Below are positions 40,240 through 49,506 of a stretch of DNA of 64,000 nt, one piece after another (position 1 is the first letter of the stretch; every line of letters begins with the position of its first letter). The translations under genes were made by a program, and so were the position numbers. The notes beneath the pieces were generated by a model, which saw only the letters and a program-made list of their open reading frames with translations, was not told the DNA's origin and did not search any database. Source of the DNA: Breoghania corrubedonensis (lineage in GTDB: Bacteria > Pseudomonadota > Alphaproteobacteria > Rhizobiales > Stappiaceae); the NCBI RefSeq assembly GCF_003053845.1, contig NZ_QAYG01000001.1:874078-938077 (forward strand), in the 5' to 3' direction.

Positions 40240-40776
40240 GTGGCGAAGGGCAGCGGTCGTCTGGTGGCGGCATGGATTACGGCGGGCGTACTGGCTGGGC
40301 TTGGTGCGGGGTGCGCTGGGGGGCCGTTGACGGGCGGCGGCGACACGCCGGATACGACCAACGCACCTGCCGATGGCTTTGCGCAGGTGGCGCCGGGCTC
40401 GAAGCAGGACTTCATCATGAATGTCGGCCGGCGGACCTACTTCGCCGGGGGGGCGGCGGATCTGGACACGACCGCCAAACGCACGCTCGACAAGCAAGCG
40501 GTCTGGCTGCGAGCCCATCCGGAGTGGTACGCCAAGCTTCAGGGCCATGCGGACGATCCAGGAAATGCAGCCGCCAACCAGACCCTTTCCGCCAAGCGGG
40601 CGGAAGCGGTGATGTCCTATCTGGTCGCTCAGGGTGTGCCCGCCACACGCCTGTGGGCCAAAGGGTATGCGCGTCAACGCCCGGTGCGCGCATGTTCCGA
40701 AATCGAATGTACGGCACAAAACCGACGGGTCGTTACCAACTTGCGGCGCGAAAAGGATGAATCCGCCCCCGATTGA
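40240..40776 (+). CDS. OmpA-family lipoprotein, Pal-like
   Basis: A predicted outer-membrane lipoprotein. The N-terminal signal ends in a lipobox LGAGC (Cys about residue 25), followed by a low-complexity Gly/Asp/Pro linker and an OmpA-like peptidoglycan-binding domain: NVGRRTYFAGGAADLDTTAKRTLDKQA, LQGHADDPGNAAANQTLSAKRAEAV and CTAQNRRVV. Length 178 residues. It is a stand-alone Pal relative, not the tol-pal locus copy. GTG 40240 lies about 10 bases after a G-rich ribosome-binding stretch. It follows the L,D-transpeptidase by 35 bases, so the two probably act together at the cell wall. Confidence 0.83.
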   Translation: MAKGSGRLVAAWITAGVLAGLGAGCAGGPLTGGGDTPDTTNAPADGFAQVAPGSKQDFIMNVGRRTYFAGGAADLDTTAKRTLDKQAVWLRAHPEWYAKLQGHADDPGNAAANQTLSAKRAEAVMSYLVAQGVPATRLWAKGYARQRPVRACSEIECTAQNRRVVTNLRREKDESAPD

Positions 40777-41314
40777 CACGGGCAGTTCAAACCCCATTTA
40801 CCCTTGCGGCAACCGCATGGCCCGTATGTGCAAGCTGCAATTGTGTCACAACTTCGGGCCGCGTATGCTCGCTTCAGGTGAACCGGATCCGGAATTCCGG
40901 TCGGCGGGAGGCAGAGCCTGATCGACGATGGAAGCCCCGGAAAGCGCGTCTCGTTGACGCCGATGCCATCAGGTTCCTGGCGCATCCACAGGTCTGACGG
41001 CATGGCAAAGCGTTCTTGGCACTTTGCCAGACGGTTCAGAAGTCATGACAGCACCACTGAGAAAACGGAGCGCTGCGAACAGGCGCTCCGTTTTCCGTGG
41101 TCTTGAAGGTAGTTTCGCTCGGACATGACAGGATCCGAGCGAAGGGTCCGCGCGCTGCGTGCGCAATTGAGAGTGATCCACGTTCATCGAAACGCGGACC
41201 GCTCCGGAGCACCGCTCCTTGCGTCCCGCTATCGATGATGGTGACCGTTGGCGGGGCCCATTTACGACAGACGCACCCGGCGCGGATGATGCCGGGACAA
41301 GGAAGGCAAGAACA
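40777..41314 (+). other. Gene-free region with terminator and possible RNA
   Basis: 540 bases with no convincing protein gene. At 40841-40869 TTGTGT and TATGCT are spaced by 17 bases, like a sigma-70-type promoter. At 41061-41095 there is a strong terminator. Between them is a hairpin TGGCAAAG / CTTTGCCA (about 41001-41027). A small RNA of about 220 nt could start near 40876 and end at the terminator; otherwise the terminator closes the OmpA-like gene. Confidence 0.4.
41061..41095 (+). terminator. Strong hairpin terminator
   Basis: GAAAACGGAGCGC / GCGCTCCGTTTTC form a perfect 13-bp stem with a 9-nt loop. The A and T flanks make it usable in both directions. It lies 285 bases past the OmpA-like gene. 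Confidence 0.85.
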
Positions 41315-41527
41315 ATGAACGATCCCAGACTTCCCCGTACCGGCCAGTGCAAGTGGGCCGAAGGAACGGGTGGCAACTACGTCTTTCCGTGCAAGAACCG
41401 TGTCGAGCCGGGCGTTTCCTACTGCGCCGAGCACCACGCGCTGGTCTACATCTCCCCTGAAGAACGTCGCCGCCACCGCGAGCACCGCCAGCAGCAGATC
41501 GCCGCTCCCGCGCGCGCTGCCGCCTGA
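41315..41527 (+). CDS. Small Cys/His protein resembling the GcrA C-terminal domain
   Basis: A 70-residue protein. The pattern QCKWAEGTG, FPCKNRVEPGVSYCAEHHALVY resembles the C-terminal half of the cell-cycle regulator GcrA (C-x-W, then a C, then PYC-x-x-H-H), but there is no GcrA N-terminal helix-turn-helix. The three cysteines and paired histidines suggest metal binding. A basic tail (RRRHREHRQQQ) follows. ATG 41315 has GGAAGG eight bases upstream, and the bases before it show no coding signal. It stands alone after the terminator at 41061. Function unknown; a modulator of sigma-70 or GcrA is conceivable. Confidence 0.75.
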   Translation: MNDPRLPRTGQCKWAEGTGGNYVFPCKNRVEPGVSYCAEHHALVYISPEERRRHREHRQQQIAAPARAAA

Positions 41528-41555
41528 GGCAAAGGCGCCCCCGAGCCCAATTTCT

Positions 41556-42704
41556 TCAATCGATCCCCTGCACCGTTCCCTCGCTCACCGTGAAGCGCTG
41601 GGCATCGTCGGGCAGTGCTTCGAACAGGGCCTTGTCCGTTCCCGTCATGAAGACCTGACCGCCCAGCGCATCGAGCCGGGCGAACAGTGCCGCACGGCGG
41701 GACGGATCGAGGTGTGCCGCGACTTCGTCGAGCAGCAGGACGGGTGTCATGCCGGACACCCGGGCGGTCAGTTCCGCGTGGGCGAGCACCAGACCGATCA
41801 ACAACGCCTTCTGTTCACCCGTTGAGGCGAGCCCCGCTGGCATGCCCTTGGCGACATGCGTGACGGCGAGGTCGGTTCGGTGCGGACCATCGAGCGTGCG
41901 CCCGGCAGCCCGGTCGCGCGGCCGTCCGCGCGCCATCTGATCGGCGAAGGCATCCTCCAGATCCACAGCAGGCGTAAGCGCCGCAAGTTCCTCGAAAGGG
42001 CCTTCGAGGGCGAGGGCCGCGCGCGGAAAGGCATCCCCGCCCGCATGTTCGCCAATAAGCCCCGAAAGCAAGGTCACCGCTTCGCGTCGGGCGAGGGCCA
42101 TGGCGACACCGAGCGAAGCGATCTGCGCCTCCACCGCATCGAGCCACGCCGCCTCGCCGCCGGTTTCCAAAAGCCTGTTGCGACTGCGCATCGCCTTTTC
42201 GAAATCGGCGACACGACGTCCATGGCCAGGGTCCACAGCCAGGACGAGACGGTCGAGGAAGCGGCGGCGATCCCCGGCAGGGCCGGTAAAGAGCCCGTCC
42301 ATCGCCGGGACCAGCCAGAGAACACGCACATATTGTGACAGCTCCTCGGCCGCACGGGCATCCGTTGCATCGATACGGATGCGCCTGGACGCCGCCGCGA
42401 ACGAAAATCCGGTTCCCAGCCGCGTCTCACCGTCAGAATTTTCCAAAACAGCCGCCACGCTCCACCCGTCGGGGTGGGAATTGTCCCGGCGCGCCTTTTG
42501 CACGATGTCCGCAAACGCGGCGCGGCGCAGCCCCCGGCCGGGGGTCAGCAGCGAAATGGCTTCCAGCAGATTGGTCTTTCCCGCACCGTTGTCGCCAGTC
42601 AGCGCCACCAGTCGCGCGTCGATCTCCATCGAGGCGGAAGCGTAGTTGCGAAAATCGGTGAGGGTCAGGCGGGTCAGGCGAACGGAAGTGGGCATCACGG
42701 GCAT
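41556..42704 (-). CDS. recF: DNA replication and repair protein RecF
   Basis: An SMC-like ATPase that helps RecO/RecR load RecA at gaps. Walker A is ALTGDNGAGKTNLLEAISLL, then RRFLDRLVL, the ABC signature ASTGEQKALLIGLVLAHA (about residues 300-320) and Walker B PVLLLDEVAAHLD. Length 382 residues. It lies downstream of dnaN, same strand. ATG 42704 or 42695 are both possible starts. The usual gyrB partner does not follow in this window. Confidence 0.95.
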   Translation of the reverse strand: MPVMPTSVRLTRLTLTDFRNYASASMEIDARLVALTGDNGAGKTNLLEAISLLTPGRGLRRAAFADIVQKARRDNSHPDGWSVAAVLENSDGETRLGTGFSFAAASRRIRIDATDARAAEELSQYVRVLWLVPAMDGLFTGPAGDRRRFLDRLVLAVDPGHGRRVADFEKAMRSRNRLLETGGEAAWLDAVEAQIASLGVAMALARREAVTLLSGLIGEHAGGDAFPRAALALEGPFEELAALTPAVDLEDAFADQMARGRPRDRAAGRTLDGPHRTDLAVTHVAKGMPAGLASTGEQKALLIGLVLAHAELTARVSGMTPVLLLDEVAAHLDPSRRAALFARLDALGGQVFMTGTDKALFEALPDDAQRFTVSEGTVQGID

Positions 42705-42903
42705 GGCCTCGCGATGTGGATGGGGGCCGGGCCGAAGGTCATGGAACCGATTCGCTGCATGGCGCCGATAATGGGCAAGAGCGCCCCCGGCGTCACCCGC
42801 TCAGTTGCCTTCAGCACATGCCGAAAAGACCGCCTCCCCCGGAGCATGCCGGGGGAGTTGCCTGTTGTGATCGAAAGCGGGATCGAAACGGATGATCCCG
42901 CCG

Positions 42904-44022
42904 CTAGACCCGCATCGGCATCAGCACATAAAGCGTGTCGTCCGCGCCGGAATTCTGTACCAGCGTCGGCGAGCCGGCATCTGCCAGACGGAAAATCGCG
43001 GTTTCGCTGGTAAGCTGATTGGCGATATCGAGCAGGTAGCGCGAGTTGAAGCCGATCTCGATCGGCTCGGCGTCGTAGTCCACCACCAGTTCTTCCGTTG
43101 CGGAGCCCGAATCCGGGTTGTTCACGGTCAGCACCATGCGGCCTTCGCTCATGGCGAGCTTCACCGCACGGCCACGCTCGGAGGAGATGGTGGACACGCG
43201 GTCGACCGCCTTCTCGAACTCGGCGCGCTCGACCTGCAATTCCTTGTCGTTTCCCTGCGGGATGACACGTCCATAGTCGGGGAAAGTGCCGTCGATGAGC
43301 TTGGAGGTGAGCACCACCGGGCCAGTCGTGAGACGGATCTTGGTCTCCGACAGCTCGATCGCTACGTTGGCCTCCGGCTCGTCCAGCAGCTTCTGGATTT
43401 CACCGACCGTCTTGCGCGGAACGATGATGCCGGGCATGCCGACGGCACCGCCGGGCGCGGCGACCTCGGCCTGGGCGAGACGGTGACCGTCGGTCGCGAC
43501 CGCGCGAAAACGCGCGCCGTTCGGGCTCTCCACCGTGTGGAAGTAGATGCCGTTCAGGTAGTAGCGCGTCTCCTCGGTGGAAATGGCGAACTGCGTGCGA
43601 TCGATCAGCTTGCGGAAGTCTGCCGCCGCAACCTCGAAGGAATGGCTGAAATCGCCTGCGGTGAGATCGGGAAAGTCGGATTCAGGCAGCATCTGCAGCG
43701 CAAAGCGCGAGCGCCCGGCCCGGATTTCCAGCGTTGCCTGGTCGGATGAGGTTTCCATCACCACCTGCGAGCCCTCGGGCAACTTGCGCACGATTTCGTA
43801 AAGCATGTGCGCGGGCACAGTGGTCGCGCCGGGGGCCTCGACCAGCGCCGGCACGGTTTCCGAGATTTCGAGGTCTAGGTCGGTCGCCTTCAGCCGCAAC
43901 TCGCCGCCGTCGGCGCGGATAAGCACGTTCGACAGGATGGGAATCGTGTTGCGGCGCTCGACAACCCGGTGGACATGGGTCAGGGACTTCAGAAGATCTG
44001 TCCGCTCGAGGGTCGCTTTCAT
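42904..44022 (-). CDS. dnaN: DNA polymerase III sliding clamp beta subunit
   Basis: The ring-shaped processivity factor. It starts MKATLERTDLLKSLTHVHRVVERRNTIPILSNVL and shows the three-domain clamp pattern, with LEISETVPALVEAPGATTVPAHMLYEIVRKLP, LMNGIYF-type YYLNGIYFHT, TDGHRLAQAEV, and the C-terminal VVDYDAEPIEIGFNSRYLLDI and VLMPMRV. Length 372 residues. It lies between dnaA and recF in the classic order. Confidence 0.97.
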   Translation of the reverse strand: MKATLERTDLLKSLTHVHRVVERRNTIPILSNVLIRADGGELRLKATDLDLEISETVPALVEAPGATTVPAHMLYEIVRKLPEGSQVVMETSSDQATLEIRAGRSRFALQMLPESDFPDLTAGDFSHSFEVAAADFRKLIDRTQFAISTEETRYYLNGIYFHTVESPNGARFRAVATDGHRLAQAEVAAPGGAVGMPGIIVPRKTVGEIQKLLDEPEANVAIELSETKIRLTTGPVVLTSKLIDGTFPDYGRVIPQGNDKELQVERAEFEKAVDRVSTISSERGRAVKLAMSEGRMVLTVNNPDSGSATEELVVDYDAEPIEIGFNSRYLLDIANQLTSETAIFRLADAGSPTLVQNSGADDTLYVLMPMRV

Positions 44023-44212
44023 GAAAGTCGGTCCGTCATTGGCCGGGCTGCGGAACAGGTCCGCGAAGGCCCGGAAACATCAAGGCTTCTCGTGAGCCGG
44101 GGGGATACGAAACTGCCCGGATTGCGTGCCGAATGCAAGGGGGCAGAAAGCCTGTGGGCGATCTGTTGATTGCGTCGCGAAGGCAAACCGCCGGCAGAGC
44201 CTCTCCACCTTG

Positions 44213-44252
44213 CAAAAATGCGACCCCGTCCGCCGGGACAGAGCCGCATTTT
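44213..44252 (-). terminator. dnaA Rho-independent terminator
   Basis: A 17-bp stem (AAAATGCG outer pairs, several G-U wobbles inside) with a 4-nt loop, followed by five T on the minus strand, about 40 bases past the dnaA stop. It separates dnaA from dnaN, so dnaN needs its own promoter in the 44023-44210 interval. Confidence 0.92.
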
Positions 44253-44291
44253 GAAGGAAACGAACGTAAGAGGCCGTTTCGATTGACGCTA

Positions 44292-45782
44292 TCAGCTGTC
44301 CAGCATCCGCTTCAGGAGTTCGATCTCCTGGGCGAGCGCGGGATCGTTCTTAACCAGTTCCTCGATCTTGCGCACGGCATGCAGCACGGTTGTGTGGTCG
44401 CGGTTGCCGAAGCGGCGTCCGATCTCGGGCAGAGAGCGCGGCGTCAGCATCTTGGCCAGATACATCGCGATCTGGCGCGGCCGGACGATGGTGCGCGTGC
44501 GCCGCGCCGACAGCAGATCGGGCTTCGACACGTTGTAGTGCTTGGAAACGACGCGCTGGATGTCCTCGATCTTGACTCGGCGCGGCTCGTGCGTGCGCAC
44601 CAGATCGCGCAGCGTCAGCTCGGCCATTTCCGGCGTGATCGGCTGGTTGGTGAGCTGATTGTGGGCGACCAGCCGGTTCAGCGCCCCTTCAAGGTCGCGC
44701 CCGTTGGCGGTGACGTTGGAGGCCACATAGTCGAGCACACCGTCAGGCATGGCGAAATTGGGATGGGCCGCAGCCACCTGACGCGTACGGTTGGCGAGGA
44801 TCGCCCGGCGCAACTCGTAATCCGGCGTCTGGATGCCGACGACGAGACCACCGGCAAGCCGCGAGCGGACGCGGTCGTCAAGCGTCTCCAGTTCGCCCGG
44901 CGCACGATCGGCGGCGACCACCACCTGGCGGGCGCCGTCGATGAGCGAGTTCAGCGTGTGGCAGAATTCCTGCTGCACCTGCTTGCCGTGCAGAAACTGC
45001 ATATCGTCGATGAGCAGCAGGTCGATACCGCGCAGCGTGTCCTTGAAGGCCAGAGCGGACTGCGACTTCAGCGCCGCCACGAAGCGGTACATGAAATGCT
45101 CGGCGGTCAGATACAGCACCTTGCGGCCACCGTGGCGCGCTTCCGCCGCGATGGCGTGCAGGAGGTGGGTCTTGCCGAGACCGACGCTGGCATGGAGGTA
45201 GAGCGGATTGTAGGTGACCGGACCATTTCCCGCGATCTGACGGGCAGCCGCGAGCGCCAGCGCATTCGAGCGGCCTTCAACGAAGGTTGAGAACGTATAT
45301 TTCGGATCGAGCGCCGCACCTTCCAGTACATCGGCCGCGGCCATGGACTGACTGCCCGATTCGACCGGACGGAACGCGCTGACGGTGGCCGGGCGCGACT
45401 GCATCATGTCGGGTACCGACATGGAGCGCGTATCGCCGACCGACGACTTGAGCGATCCGGCGGTGGCCACGCCGCCCTGACTGGCGGCCTGGGCAACGAC
45501 GGAGGGCCGCGCCCGGATCGCACCGCGAACCGTCAGCTCGATGCGGTTGATGTCGCCGCATTCGCTCTGCCACAGGTTGATCAAACGGTCGCGATAGTGC
45601 GACTGGATCCACTGCTTCAGGAAACGGGTGGGCACCGACAAACAGACGGTTCCGTCGGCCCCGCGGCTTTCGAGGTCGACCCGCGCGAACCAACTCGAAA
45701 ACACGTCCTCACCGAGCTCCGCCCGGAGCCGCTTTTTCACGCGGCTCCATTGTTCCGGTCCCGGCACTCCTGAAACGTCCAT
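44292..45782 (-). CDS. dnaA: Chromosomal replication initiator protein DnaA
   Basis: Binds DnaA boxes and melts oriC. Domain I starts [21 protein letters not shown], domain II is a variable Ser/Ala/Gln linker, domain III has the AAA+ P-loop [14 protein letters not shown], Walker [13 protein letters not shown] and sensor regions, and domain IV carries [20 protein letters not shown] and the signature [21 protein letters not shown] 45782 ([12 protein letters not shown]) has GGAG eight bases upstream and gives 496 residues; a longer frame to 45830 lacks this. The gap behind it (45783-46093) is the likely promoter. Confidence 0.97.
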   Translation of the reverse strand: MDVSGVPGPEQWSRVKKRLRAELGEDVFSSWFARVDLESRGADGTVCLSVPTRFLKQWIQSHYRDRLINLWQSECGDINRIELTVRGAIRARPSVVAQAASQGGVATAGSLKSSVGDTRSMSVPDMMQSRPATVSAFRPVESGSQSMAAADVLEGAALDPKYTFSTFVEGRSNALALAAARQIAGNGPVTYNPLYLHASVGLGKTHLLHAIAAEARHGGRKVLYLTAEHFMYRFVAALKSQSALAFKDTLRGIDLLLIDDMQFLHGKQVQQEFCHTLNSLIDGARQVVVAADRAPGELETLDDRVRSRLAGGLVVGIQTPDYELRRAILANRTRQVAAAHPNFAMPDGVLDYVASNVTANGRDLEGALNRLVAHNQLTNQPITPEMAELTLRDLVRTHEPRRVKIEDIQRVVSKHYNVSKPDLLSARRTRTIVRPRQIAMYLAKMLTPRSLPEIGRRFGNRDHTTVLHAVRKIEELVKNDPALAQEIELLKRMLDS

Positions 45783-46093
45783 GCCTGCATCTCCAATCTG
45801 TCGATGGGGCGGGCCGCCGCGCCCGCGCACCTCCTGTAAACAAGCCGCGTTTCATGCGCGGCCTCGTTCTTGCGCCGGTCGTTCGCATCTCTTTCGATGC
45901 CCCGCCAACGCTTGTCTTCCTGTCGGTTTCCCCGGCCTCTTCGGTCGGGCTCCGACACGGACGGTCATTACCGCCCCAAAATACGCAATACGCCTAAGCC
46001 GCCTTACCTCTCAAAAACGTATGAACATGCCGTCGTCCGGGCCGGTCTGCCGGTCACGAAGAACCAGCACCTGGCGGATACGGCCTTTTCAGA
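45783..46093 (-). other. dnaA upstream region
   Basis: 311 bases between dnaA and the rhodanese gene. I find no perfect DnaA box (TTATCCACA) on either strand and no hairpin terminator. It should contain the dnaA promoter. Confidence 0.45.
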
Positions 46094-46540
46094 TCAGGAT
46101 TGCCGCCAAGGCAGTCCTTCGTATTTCCATCCCTCGAGAGAACCGCGATGCCGGTCCGTGTCGGGCGAGCCTTCAAAGCCGCCGATCACGTTGTAACAGG
46201 CACCGAAGCCCGCCGCAGTCATCGCAATGGCCGCAGCGCGGCTACGCACGCCCGAGCGGCACAGAAAGTAGATAGGCCCGTCCTTCGTCGCGCCGCGCTC
46301 TTCCACAAGCCCGGTGAGCGTGGCGACAAAGTCGGGGTTGGCGGCTCCGGTCGGATAGGTCTGCCACTCAACGAAGAGAGCGTCGCGCCCCAGCGGCGAG
46401 AGGTCCGGGATACCCACGTAGTTCCATTCTGCCTGGGTCCGGACATCGACCAGCGTGGCGGTCGCATCCTCTTCCAACGCTTTGTACGTCTGCGCCGCCG
46501 AAGCGTCGCCAGCGTAAGCGCCGGCCGTTGAATTAGACAT
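46094..46540 (-). CDS. Rhodanese-like domain protein
   Basis: A single-domain rhodanese homologue that may transfer sulfur or act in thiol chemistry. Features: TLVDVRTQAEWNYVGIPDLSPLGRDALFVEWQ and the active loop [13 protein letters not shown], in which Cys is followed by RSGVRS, the typical catalytic hexaloop shape. There is no signal peptide, so it is cytosolic. ATG 46540 is preceded by AAGGGGGC. Length 148 residues. Its position between dnaA and rpsT is a local feature with no functional hint. Confidence 0.88.
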   Translation of the reverse strand: MSNSTAGAYAGDASAAQTYKALEEDATATLVDVRTQAEWNYVGIPDLSPLGRDALFVEWQTYPTGAANPDFVATLTGLVEERGATKDGPIYFLCRSGVRSRAAAIAMTAAGFGACYNVIGGFEGSPDTDRHRGSLEGWKYEGLPWRQS

Positions 46541-47174
46541 AGAGCCCCCTTGCAGCAGGCCGGAGCCGGCTACATGATTTCTGGTCAGTTAAAGGTTTAT
46601 TCGGATCGGACGCCGGCGCGCGGGCCAGCCAGGACGGGCGAAGACATAAGCTCCAAAGGTCGTTCTGTCGAGCCGTCTTCTGAGGAAGAGTCAGCGCCGC
46701 CGGTGTCCTGGGAACAGTTAAGATTATTATTTAGGCAATACAGTCCCATTGCTCGCACCAGAGCCCCCTAAACCTTCTTTTTTAGATTAACACGAGGTGC
46801 CGCGCCCCGGTTAAATTGAACATAACCAGCTTGCCGGATGTGGGCAACCACGTGGATTCCACTATTCGGCAAGGCCAGCTTGACGACGCGGGGTCAGCTG
46901 CGTCGAGCGATGACGAGGGCATTTCGATAAGGCTTGTGGACTCAACGGATTTCGAGAACCACTGCGACCTGAGGACGCGCGAACATTGCGCGCGATTTTT
47001 TTTTCGACACGCGATCTTGACTCACACGGAATCGACCACGCCACCTCCGCCGGACTCGCAACATATCAGTAAGTATCTGTATTCATGTCATTTTTCTTGT
47101 CATCCTGATAGCCGCCGAAAGAGCCGTACAGGTGCCTCTTTTTACGATCCGCAAGCCCTGTCCAATTTGCCGAC

Positions 47175-47201
47175 TAAAAGAAAACCCGGCATAGAGCCGG
47201 G
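47175..47201 (-). terminator. Orphan Rho-independent terminator
   Basis: CCCGGC / GCCGGG with a 5-nt loop, then TTTTCTTTT on the minus strand. The nearest upstream gene, rpsT, ends more than 550 bases away, so it probably ends a small RNA or a long rpsT trailer. Confidence 0.8.
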
Positions 47202-47692
47202 CATCAGCGAGATCATCCCGCAGGGTGAGAAATGAAGGCGCGACCTCGCAAAAACCGTCAATTTTGACGATATCGTTAACGTCGTCGCGAGGATCGCGCT
47301 AGATCCGGTCAGGCCTGACACGGGACCGCCCACGGCAGCCCCATGGACATCATGATGGGGTCACACGCAGCGTCCCGATGACGGCACCGGCCCATGCGCC
47401 TTTCGCGTTCACTATCGCGGTCCCCCGAGCCACGCCTCAACCTCCAATAACGCACACGCAAAGACCCTTCATGACACACATGAGGGGCTGCGACCGTCCA
47501 TCGGAAGCACAAGACATTTGGGGGAAGAAACGGTGTGCGCGAAGCCGATCGCGGGCGAAGGCGCATGGCCTTCATTGCCACGAGCACCGCTTTCCCGAAG
47601 CGGGAGACGCCGCTTACAGGAAACAGCGCTCCGCGACTCCGGTCCAGCCAGATCCGAAATCCACACGCACTGCGCGCCACGAAGACCAGCCT

Positions 47693-47713
47693 GTCGGCCC
47701 CGATGGGGCCGAC
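47693..47713 (-). promoter_or_regulatory. Perfect hairpin in the rpsT trailer
   Basis: GTCGGCCCC / GGGGCCGAC with a 3-nt loop, 45 bases after the rpsT stop. No T-tract follows, so it is either a Rho-type or processing/stability element rather than a classic terminator. Confidence 0.4.
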
Positions 47714-47758
47714 GGACGCATCAACGCCACGGTTCTCTGCGCAGGACCAGGAAAACGA

Positions 47759-48022
47759 TCAGGCGATCGCCTTAACCCGCTTGTTCAGACGGGAGACCTT
47801 GCGCGCACCGGTATTGGCGTGCAGCACGCCCCGGGTGACGTTGGCCATGATGACCGACTGGGCGGCCTTCAGGGCTTCCGACGCGGCGGTCTTGTCGCCA
47901 GAGGTAATGGCTTCCTCGACGCGGCGGATGAAAGTCCGCATGCGGCTGCGGCGTGCCTGGTTGACGGCCGTGCGGCGGGCAATCTTGCGGGCCGCCTTCT
48001 TGGCCGAAGGAGTGTTGGCCAT
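47759..48022 (-). CDS. rpsT: 30S ribosomal protein S20
   Basis: A primary 16S rRNA-binding protein with a three-helix, lysine/arginine-rich structure: [26 protein letters not shown]-type start, [16 protein letters not shown], and the C-terminal [19 protein letters not shown]. Length 87 residues. Its nearness to dnaA is conserved in alphaproteobacteria. Confidence 0.97.
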   Translation of the reverse strand: MANTPSAKKAARKIARRTAVNQARRSRMRTFIRRVEEAITSGDKTAASEALKAAQSVIMANVTRGVLHANTGARKVSRLNKRVKAIA

Positions 48023-48361
48023 AGGCTCAATCCTGGTCCAATGAGTGAAACTGTCGAAATGCGGTTTCGAAGTGCCGGAAGCGATCCACGCATAACGAGA
48101 TCGAAAGCCGCATCATGCACTGCGCCCGGCACAAACGAAACCGGCGGCGGAAGACCGCCACCGATTGGATCGGGCTTATAGTGCGGCACGGCCTTGAGGT
48201 CAACGACCTAGAGCGCTTTCCGTTCAGACGAAACCGTCTGAACAACAAAAAGCCGTTCCAGATCAATTATTTGAGCATATTCTTTTCGATCAGACTGAAT
48301 CAATCCGGCCCAAACGTGCTCTGCGGCCGGTCTTGTGAACCGCACCCGCTCCTTGTTGGCC
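48023..48361 (-). other. rpsT upstream region with a palindromic repeat
   Basis: 339 bases between rpsT and the enoyl-CoA hydratase gene. It must contain the rpsT promoter. The notable element is the hairpin repeat at 48210-48262. I see no coding frame of substance. Confidence 0.45.
48210..48262. repeat. Extragenic palindromic repeat-like element
   Basis: AGAGCGCTTTCC followed by a perfect 9-bp hairpin, GTTCAGACG-AAAC-CGTCTGAAC, resembles a family of dispersed extragenic repeats in Hyphomicrobiales. Only one copy is seen here, so repetition in the genome is inferred. Confidence 0.4.
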
Positions 48362-49135
48362 TCACTTGTTCTTGAACTGGGGCGACCGCTTCTCGATGAA
48401 GGCGCGCATTCCCTCATTCTGGTCCTCTGTGGCAAAGGAGGCGTGGAACATCCGCCGCTCGAAACGCGTGCCCTCCGCAAGCGTCGTTTCATAGGCGCGG
48501 TTGACGCTTTCCTTGATCATCATGACTATAGGCAGGGACATTTCCGCGATCTTGTGCGCGACGTTGACGGCCTCCTCGACGAGGTCCGCAGCCGGCACGA
48601 TGCGGCTGACGAGACCGGCACGTTCGGCCTCCTCCGCATCCATGAAACGGCCGCTCAGGCACATTTCCATCGCCTTGGACTTGCCGACGAAGCGGGTGAG
48701 CCGCTGGGTGCCGCCGGCACCGGGCACCACGCCGAGCGTCACTTCCGGCTGGCCGAACTTGGCGTTGTCGCCCGCGATGATGAAGTCGCACATCATGGCC
48801 AGCTCGCAGCCGCCGCCCAGCGCGTAGCCCGAGACCGCGGCGATGACCGGCTTGCGCACGCGCGTCACCCGTTCCCAGGGCGTGATGTGGTCGCGCTTGT
48901 AGGCTTCGGCGAAATCGAACTCCGACATTTCCTTGATGTCCGCGCCGGCGGCAAACGCCTTTTCCGACCCGGTCAGCACGATGCAGCCGATCTTGTCATC
49001 CGCCTCAAACGTATCGAGGGCGCGGTTGAGTTCTTCAAAGAGAGCGTTGGAGAGAGCGTTGAGCGCGGATGGGCGATCGAGCGTGATCAGACCGACCCGG
49101 CCGCGCGTCTCCACCCGAATATTCTCGTAGGCCAT
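48362..49135 (-). CDS. Enoyl-CoA hydratase
   Basis: A crotonase-fold enzyme hydrating trans-2-enoyl-CoA in beta-oxidation. ATG 49135 gives [28 protein letters not shown], with [11 protein letters not shown] (oxyanion hole), [17 protein letters not shown] (first catalytic Glu region) and [18 protein letters not shown] (second Glu). The end [27 protein letters not shown] matches short-chain enoyl-CoA hydratases. GGAGG lies upstream of ATG 49135. Length 257 residues. A crotonase gene between mutM and rpsT is a known rhizobial arrangement. Confidence 0.94.
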   Translation of the reverse strand: MAYENIRVETRGRVGLITLDRPSALNALSNALFEELNRALDTFEADDKIGCIVLTGSEKAFAAGADIKEMSEFDFAEAYKRDHITPWERVTRVRKPVIAAVSGYALGGGCELAMMCDFIIAGDNAKFGQPEVTLGVVPGAGGTQRLTRFVGKSKAMEMCLSGRFMDAEEAERAGLVSRIVPAADLVEEAVNVAHKIAEMSLPIVMMIKESVNRAYETTLAEGTRFERRMFHASFATEDQNEGMRAFIEKRSPQFKNK

Positions 49136-49506
49136 GATTCCTCCGAAAGGGCAGGCGAGATCCCGTGCGACGGGATCGTCGCGGGGCCTCGAGGCTTGTT
49201 GAGGCCGGAAGTGTCGCTTCCAGCTTCCAGACAAAAGGCGTATCGGCTGGCGCTGCGTGGTGCAACAGGGCTTATGCGCGCCGCCACGCGCGAAACGCGC
49301 TCTCTGCGCGAGGCTGCGTCACCGCTCTTGAGCGTTTGGCGGATGCACATGATCCGCGAAAATGACGAAGGGGATTTCTGGCTTCGAGACGACGAGCCAC
49401 GGTATAGTCGGCACATCGCAAGGCACAAGGGCATCTCGCGGCATGCCAAACGGGGCAGACGGTGCGGCCTAGAGCCGCCCCCCGCCCGGCGGAACGGTTC
49501 CCCGGC

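Larger units (their letters stand above)
46541..47758. other. 1.2-kb gene-free region between the rhodanese gene and rpsT, possible oriC or regulatory region
   Basis: No credible protein gene occupies this stretch. It has six GANTC (CcrM) sites between 46688 and 47057, five of them in 203 bases; CtrA-like TTAA-N7-TTAA relatives at about 46590, 46718 and 46811; AT-rich tracts (46718-46734, T9 at 46996-47004); and only a weak DnaA-box relative (TTGCCCACA on the minus strand, 46847-46839). A minus-strand terminator at 47175-47201 has no assigned gene. The right part (47205-47758) contains the hairpin at 47693-47713. Confidence 0.45.

Noticed and set aside
40876-41060. Signal recognition particle RNA or 6S RNA in the gap after the OmpA-like gene
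   Set aside because: The conserved SRP tetraloop/asymmetric-loop sequence is absent and no 6S-like open bubble could be drawn.
45783-46093. Classic DnaA-box cluster upstream of dnaA
   Set aside because: No perfect TTATCCACA-type site on either strand; only scattered weak matches, and those lie further upstream.
46816-47235. A 139-codon plus-strand frame in the gap between the rhodanese gene and rpsT
   Set aside because: It spans GANTC clusters, a T9 tract and the orphan terminator; composition and content look non-coding, and it resembles no family.
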